Below the pieces are notes generated by a model. The model did not search any database. It worked only from the letters and a program-made list of their open reading frames with translations, and had not been told where the DNA came from. The translations under genes were made by a program, and so were the position numbers. A stretch of 64,000 nucleotides of DNA from Trametopsis cervina (lineage: Eukaryota > Basidiomycota > Agaricomycetes > Polyporales > Irpicaceae), in contig MU278356.1 in the NCBI GenBank assembly GCA_022385755.1, forward strand, positions 186,001 to 250,000, given 5' to 3'. The stretch's first letter is position 1. Each line of letters starts with the position of its first letter. Positions 58,432 to 64,000 of this stretch are shown here, in pieces.

Positions 58432-59876
58432 TCACGCGACAAACCGCAGCACCCCTCTTGCATGCAGCCCTGCCATATGGTCTCTGAGCCATGTCTTGCA
58501 CTCCTCCAGCGTGCCAGACCCATTACGGAAATTTCTGAGGTCGAGCGTGCACTGTTCAATGGTCGGCACGCCTGCGAGCGCCGTGTCGACCTGCGCAAAC
58601 TGAGCGCCATATTTCCTATAAGGCAGCCCGTATTCATTGTGCAGCGCAAGCGTGACACACTGCACCCCGCACACGGAGGCGGCGGTGGAAGGACCATTGA
58701 CATGCGACGGAGGCGGCGGGCATAGGGCACCGATAAAGGTGTACACGGCGGCCCAGGCGGGCAGGGTGTCGCCCAGCAGTGAGACACGCAACGTCAACGC
58801 ACGCAGACGCAGCATCTCGCTAAGGTCGATGCCTCCTTCCGAATCTATAGCAAAAACAAAAACCAATATGGAGTCACTTTGTGCTCTTCACAGCAGAATA
58901 AAAGAAAGAAAAGTGACTTACATGTGGAGTCTGCGACGTCCAATGAGAATATAGTGAGGTCGAGCTCGAGTTCCTCGAGTATCTGAGAGGCAGGGTGCAT
59001 GAACGGTGCCTCAGTGTGGATGAATTCCACCGGACTGGCGCTGACCATAAAGCGAAAAGCGCGTAACGTGCCTTGACTCCCAAACGTCGGTGAGCGATGC
59101 AGACACTCTCTCACGCTCATGGGGAGGTAATCCGTATCGATCACAAGGCTGCGGGCGGCGAGTCGTGCGGGCAGATGATCCAGTGTGCTATCGGCACTGC
59201 CGGGAGTGCTTGGGTATGAGTCATTGCGTATGGAAAGCCTGGAGACCCTGCCAAACCAGGTCATGCAGAGAAGTGCGGTTTCGCCTTCGAAGCCGTAGGT
59301 GAGTATGAGCGTGTCGAGGTCAATTGCCTCTGTGTGCGCCGCAGCTAGCGTGGATGCGTACGTTGTGAGTTGTTCGCTGTCGAAGAGCAAATCGAGCAGC
59401 TCGACCGTGCGCACGCCGCGGAAGCGGCGGAGGAGTGCGTGTAGAAGAGCAGGATCGCATCCATCTGACTCTGACTCCTCAGGAATATCTGCCATGATCA
59501 GCCGGAGGTGGCGCACGCAGGTAGGGAGGAGAGGCTGGGCAAGATCGAGCCACTGTAGGATGTCCAGGAGTCCCTTCGAATCAGTGGTAGATTCTGCCGT
59601 GGGGCTCGCACTAATACGGATGGACAGTACACGGAGGAGGTACGGCTGAGCTGCGGCGTGCCAGAATTGGCAGACAAGGGTGAGTGCGAGGAAGCATTGT
59701 TTGAGGGCCACTTCACTCTCCGTATACTCGTGTAGAGTGGCCGACTGGTCGTACTCCTGAACCGGAAAGGACTGGGCGACGCACTCGAAGATGGGGGAGA
59801 GGATGTCGAAATGGAGGGTGTTCCACAGTGGTACCTCGGATGACTTGCTTGTATTCCCTGACGCGTGGGTCCGCAT
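58432..59876 (-). CDS. Array copy G: F-box-like protein (2 exons)
   Basis: Intact copy of about 455 aa. The ATG at 59876 gives MRTHASGNTSKSSEVPLWNT, the F-box-like helix TLHFDILSPIFECVAQSF, the block YTESEVALKQCFLALTLVCQ / FWHAAAQPYLLRVLSIRI, LLDILQWLDLAQPLLPT, VRHLRLIMADIPEESE, and LRR-like segments. An intron with donor gtaagt and acceptor ctatag joins SLDVADST to SEGGIDLSEMLRLRALTLRV. The C-terminus VPTIEQCTLDLRNFRNGSG ends ARGVLRFVA. G is closer to copies A and C (VRHLRLIMA, ELVDP-like pattern) than to D, F, H and I (VRRLRLIM), so the array contains two subfamilies. Confidence 0.82.
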
Positions 59877-59954
59877 TTTACGACTGAGTTGCGAGCGTGG
59901 ACGATGGTTGCAGCGGTGAGAAGATGAGACCAATGGGTCCCGGGCCCACAACGA

Positions 59955-59962
59955 TTATATAG
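59955..59962 (-). promoter_or_regulatory. TATA box of array copy G
   Basis: On the minus strand ctatataa, 79 nt before the ATG, next to ggcacccacta. The conserved upstream element follows at 60002-60030. Confidence 0.6.
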
Positions 59963-60448
59963 TGGGTGCCACTATGTTCATTTTGCTCAATAAGTACGTC
60001 CTAGGTATGTAATTTGGCACTAGTACGTACATAGTTCCCCGTCCTCGCGTATGTTGAGGCGTTCTCATTCGTCAGTGCAGGTGGCGGGCGGCGACAGAAG
60101 ATATGTCTTGGAGCCATTCAGGGCTCTAACTGCATGCGATGTCTCATGACCCACCTGGCATTCGGTGAACATCTGCAACAAGGAGTGGAGAGGTGTTTGC
60201 GGAGAACTTGAAGCGACGATGACGGACGTAGAGGCAAACCGCCATGGGTGTTGTGCATCACACCGTTATTAGTCTGGTTCCCACAGATCCAGCGGCTGCG
60301 TATGACTACATACATATTACAGTTTATTCAATATTCCATGTTCTAGCATTGCTCACGAAGGGCTATGAGTAGCACATACAGTGTACGACTTCAGGAATAA
60401 TATTCGAAGAGTCTACCATAGACAGCCAATTTTCTTTCGCCAGTCCGC

Positions 60449-60475
60449 GACGGATCAAACGACGGGCGGTCCGAG
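60449..60475. repeat. 27-bp match to the left boundary of the array
   Basis: The sequence starting gacggatcaaacgacgggcg is identical over 27 bases to 49273-49299. In both places it lies 240-360 bp beyond the stop codon of an array copy (A and H). On the minus strand both end a small frame with GPPVV. It is probably a remnant of a shared 3' flank. Confidence 0.65.
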
Positions 60476-60833
60476 GTGAATAAAGTGCGGGAACTGAACA
60501 GCAAAACCGACGGCGACCTTTCCTCCACTACGTACCACACGCAACAACGCATACAGGTCCATGCCCGTCAAGGAGAGGGTGCGCGCACCCCGAGTCTGTT
60601 CGTCAAGGCAAAAAAAAATTGGAGACAGCTCTAGCACATATACTGTATACACTGTATTTCTATCATACACACACGTACAGGTACGACTACGCATCTGCAA
60701 ACACGACAACAACTTGAGTGGAGCGGGGGGGAATGGAAAGGAAGCCTCCCCACGTGACGTGGGGGAACGATCCAACGAGCTTGCAAGTCAGGAGTTCGAA
60801 ACGTATACTTTCTCAGTACGACGGTGGGACACG

Positions 60834-62331
60834 TCATGTCACGAAATGTAATATCCCCTTCCCATGCAGCTCCGCCATATGCTCCTTGAACCACGCCTTG
60901 GAATGTTCGAGCCCGTCAGATACATTGCGCACCTCGCGCAGGTCGAGCGTGCACCGCTCGAGGGTCAGCACGCCCGCTAGCACCGCGCTGACGCGCGCGA
61001 ACCATAGTTTGTGCGCGGGGTCCATCATCTCGTACTCCCGTGGTGCCAGCGTTACATAACGAAGCGGCGGCGGCCCGCGCCCATCCTCGTCAGGTTGCGC
61101 ACGGGGGAGGAGGGTGTTGATGATGCGGTGCACGGCGGTCCGGCCCCCGTTCAATAGAGAGAGCTGTATAGTCAGCTCGCGCAGGCGTGGCAGCACGCCG
61201 AGGTCGACGTGAGGCCACAAAGACCCTACGCCGCGAACAAAAAAAGAGATTAATTTTAGAAAACAAATTGCATAGCGTTTCTTTTCACACCAGAGCAGAA
61301 AAGAGAAATGACGTACGCTTGTCGTAATCTGAAATGGCTTCGGAGTAGGCGAAGAAGTTGAATAGATTGAAGGGCTGATACACCGTGAAGTTGAAGTCGA
61401 GGTGGAGTTCCTCGAGCACGTTCGCGGTGAGGGGCAGGACGAGGTTGAGGGAGATGAGGGAGATGATGGCGGACAAGGGGATCTTAACGTGAAGGATGCG
61501 CAGCGTGCCTTGGTCCCCGAACGATGACAAGCGGCGAAGGTACATCATCACACCCTCAAGGATGGGAAGGTCGATCGTAAGGGTACGTGCGGCGAGTCGT
61601 ACGGGAAGATTCTCTATCGCAGTGCCAAAGGGCTCACTCGGAAATGAGTTCCTGCGTACGATTAACGCGGAGACGGAGCCGAACCAAGCAGTACACATCT
61701 GCACGGCGTCGGAGAGGATCGGCCAGTACCCGCCGTAGGTGAGCAGGAGCGTGTCGAGGTCGATTGGCGCAATATGCGTTGTAGTGATCGTAGATGCATA
61801 GGCTGCGAGCTGCGGGCGGTCGAAGCCGACATCGAACAGCTCGACTGCACGCACGTTTGGGAAGCGGTGGAGGAGAGCGTAGACCAGGCTCGGGTCGCAC
61901 CCGCATCGGCAGGCCTCGTTGTCCATAATCAGCCGCAGGCGACGAACGGAGGCGAGGAGGTACGGCCGCGAGTCCAGCCAACGCAGAACGATCGAGAGGT
62001 GCCAAGGCCCAACGATGTCAGCGTCAATTCCAGTTTCCGCTGGAAGGTCCGGTCTGAAGCGTACGGACAGGAAGCGGTTGAGGTACGGGTGGACGGCAGC
62101 GTACCAGTGTCGGCAGACAAGCGCCAGTGGCGGAAAGCATCTCTCGAAGGCTACTTCGCTTTCTGTGTAGAGTGCTTTGTTGTTGTCGGGCTTGTAGACT
62201 TGGACAGGCGAGGGCGGGGCGAGGTAGTTGAAGATCATGGAGAGGATCTCAAAGGGGAGCGCGTTCCAGAGCATGGGTGGCTGCACGGCTTCCAATGGTT
62301 TGCTCATGTTCTTCAACGAAGGGGGCTGCAT
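60834..62331 (-). CDS. Array copy H: F-box-like protein (2 exons)
   Basis: Intact copy of about 470 aa. The ATG at 62331 gives MQPPSLKNMSKPLEAVQPPM, then NALPFEILSMIFNYLAPPSP, YTESEVAFERCFPPLALVCR, HWYAAVHPYLNRFLSVRF, VLRWLDSRPYLLAS, VRRLRLIMDNEACRCG and LRR-like segments through VLEELHLDFNFTVYQ. The intron (gtacgt...gcggcgtag) joins SDYDKR to SLWPHVDLGVLPRLRELTIQ. It ends AELHGKGILHFVT at 60834. The earlier in-frame Met codons inside the 5' leader (to 62670) add sequence that is not shared with the siblings. The first half of the protein is the most Leu/Pro-altered of the VRRLRLIM subfamily. Confidence 0.82.
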
Positions 62332-62411
62332 TTCAAGGCTGAGCAAGACGTGCGGACGACGGATGCAAAGGTGAGTAAGGACGAGAGGATCTGAGGTATA
62401 CCGTACGCCGC

Positions 62412-62419
62412 TTATATAG
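62412..62419 (-). promoter_or_regulatory. TATA box of array copy H
   Basis: Minus-strand ctatataa, 81 nt before the ATG and preceded by ggcaccga, as in copies A and G. The conserved upstream element is at 62458-62486. Confidence 0.6.
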
Positions 62420-62975
62420 TCGGTGCCTATTATTCTCGCTTCTTCAGTAACACGCCCCAGGTATATGGGCGCTGGTACGTAATGAGGCCTCCTTGCACAC
62501 GGCAGGTGCATCTGACGGCGAATGGTCAGATGGTTCGTTTGCGTCCTTTGGCGCAGGGTTATGAGGGTCAACGACGATGGACGCAGAGATGCACCGTTGT
62601 GGGTGTCGTATAGCACTGCTGATTTCGTGCTCACCGAAAATGGCGAGATCTGCGTAGCAAGGTACTGCATCAGTGAGGTCGTACCCGAGAGGAGGCGTTG
62701 CGTGCGTGGGATTGAGCATGAGGGAAATGCGTCAGTAGTGGCGGATATTGGGGTCTAGCTGCCGCCCGTGATGTCAGCAGCATTGTATGGATGGCCTGGG
62801 CACGATGGTGCCTTTCCACCCAGCCTAACACCTGCTCTCTGCAATCCGATTTCCTGTTGGATTTCGATGAACAGCGGAAGAAACAAACCGCGCCGGTAGT
62901 AGCACCCGAGACGTGGGGGAACAATGCAGCCGGTGGTCCTAAACGCATACTTTCTTAGTACGGCAGTGGAACATG

Positions 62976-64000
62976 TCACACCACGAAGTGCAGTATCCCC
63001 TTCCCATGCAGCTCGGCTATATGCTCGTTGAACCACGCCTTGTAATGTTCGAGCCTGTCAGGTGCATTGCGCACCGCGCGCAGGTCGAGCGTGCATCGTT
63101 CGAGCGTCGGGACGCCCGCAAGCACTGCACTGATGTGTGCGAACCGTAGTTCGAGCTTGGGATCGTTCATTTCGCCGTGCAGCGCCAGCGTCACATAGCG
63201 CAGCGGCGGCATCCTGCGCCCATCCTCGCCACTTTGCGGACGGGGGAGGAGGGTGTCGACGATGCAGTGTACCATCAACCAGCCATTTTCCGTGAGCGCG
63301 AGCTGCACAGTCAGCTCACGCAGGCGCAGCAGCGCACCGAGGTCGACATCAGGCCACAAAGTGCCTACGCCGCGAAGAAAAATAACAATAAGCTGCTTAG
63401 TGTTTCCTTTCACAACTGAGCAGAAGAGAGCAATGACGTACGTATGACAGGCGGCCGAAGGTTGGGGTGGAGAGCCCGCTCGGCGAGGTGCATGGCGAAC
63501 CACGGCGTGAAGTCGAGGTGGAGCTCTTCGAGCACGTTCGCGGCGGGGAGCACAAAAGACTTGAATGAGTCAAGACACGCTCCGCAAATGTGACATGGAG
63601 TGCGCGCATTGTGCCTTGGTCCCCGAACGTCGGCGAGCGGTGGAGGCGGTCCCTGATGCCCTGATGGGCGGGAATGCCGAGCGTAAGGTTGCGTGCAGTG
63701 AGTCGTGCGGGAAGGTTCTCTAGCACCGCGCCGCCGATCAAGCGCGCTTTGGAGTCACCGCGCACGATGAACGTAGAGACAGAGCCGAACCAAGCGGTGC
63801 ATAGTTGTACGGCGTCGGCGGAGAGTGGCCGGTACGTGCTGTAGGAGAGTAGGAGCGTGTCGAGGTCTATTGGCGCGATGTGTGCTGTCGTGATCATGGA
63901 TGCATGCGCTGCGAGCCGCGCGCTGTTGAAGAGGAGATTGTGAAGCTCAACTGCACGTATGTTACGAAACCGGAGGAGGATGGTGTGAACAAGGCCGGGG
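62976..64000 (-). pseudogene. Array copy I: F-box family member, frameshifted and cut by the window edge
   Basis: The 3' two thirds of a copy run to the window end, so the F-box half is not visible. From the edge: LRR-like text IAPIDLDTLLLSYSTYRPLS, FGSVSTFIVRGDSK, RSPTFGDQGTMRALHV, then near 63570 the frame changes from HVTFAERVL to DSFKSFVLPAANVLEELHLD, a one-base difference. The 77-nt intron (gtacgt...gcggcgtag) joins to LWPDVDLGALLRLRELTVQL, and the end is AELHGKGILHFVV at 62976. Except for the single frameshift the copy is clean, so it is either a young pseudogene or a sequence error. Confidence 0.65.

Larger units (their letters stand above)
59877..60833. other. Spacer between copies G and H
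   Basis: Holds the G promoter (TATA box and conserved element) and, from about 60440, the H 3' flank. A 106-codon minus frame (60455-60775) ends in GPPVV like the one at 49279-49569. Neither is called as a gene. Confidence 0.4.

Noticed and set aside
60455..60775. 106-codon minus-strand ORF ending GPPVV, and its partner at 49279-49569
   Set aside because: Similarity is limited to the last few residues, which come from the duplicated 27-bp flank; no gene structure supports them.
60770..60815. Possible tRNA B-box (gagttcgaaac)
   Set aside because: Does not match the GGTTCGANTCC consensus and no A-box or cloverleaf could be formed.

Overview
The window is nuclear DNA of a filamentous basidiomycete, most likely a wood- or litter-associated agaricomycete. 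That placement is inferred from gene families and intron style, with no database search. Genes are dense, lie on both strands, and are split by many short (about 50-65 nt) GT-AG introns that had to be spliced by eye. Product calls come from recognising conserved motifs in the spliced translations.

Layout. The first 49 kb is ordinary housekeeping and metabolic sequence: a METTL21/FAM86-type protein methyltransferase (-), a mitochondrial Pcp1/PARL rhomboid protease (+), a secreted, membrane-anchored pepsin-like aspartic protease (-), a TRAPPC12-like TPR protein (+), a Kar9-like protein with a C-terminal GAR domain (-), a Clr2 heterochromatin factor (+), a Vps5/SNX1 retromer sorting nexin (-), an OPT oligopeptide transporter (-), a 3-kb stretch without a supported gene, an F-box protein (-), a flavin monooxygenase (-), another F-box protein (+), a coiled-coil RING protein (-), a third F-box protein (-), an ER-anchored ATP-grasp ligase resembling MysC (+), PP2A regulatory subunit B/CDC55 (-), a fourth F-box-like protein (-), ERG4 sterol C-24(28) reductase (+) and the vacuolar TRP channel YVC1 (-).

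From about 49.5 kb to the right edge the character changes. The DNA becomes a tandem array of one F-box-like gene family with ten recognisable copies. Five look intact (A, D, F, G, H). One is cut by the window edge and carries a frameshift (I). One has lost its 5' half (B). One is inverted and broken (C). Two are short C-terminal relics (51188-51306 on - and 55893-56013 on +). Copies share promoter-proximal DNA, one intron near the 3' end and 3' flanks, so whole gene units were duplicated. The array and its relics, with duplicated promoter elements that D and F have partly lost, are the most unusual part of the window.

No tRNA, rRNA, CRISPR array or intact transposon was seen. The housekeeping genes do not form one pathway. 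Several share divergent promoters. With the four single F-box genes and the RING gene, the right half is rich in predicted ubiquitin-ligase specificity factors.
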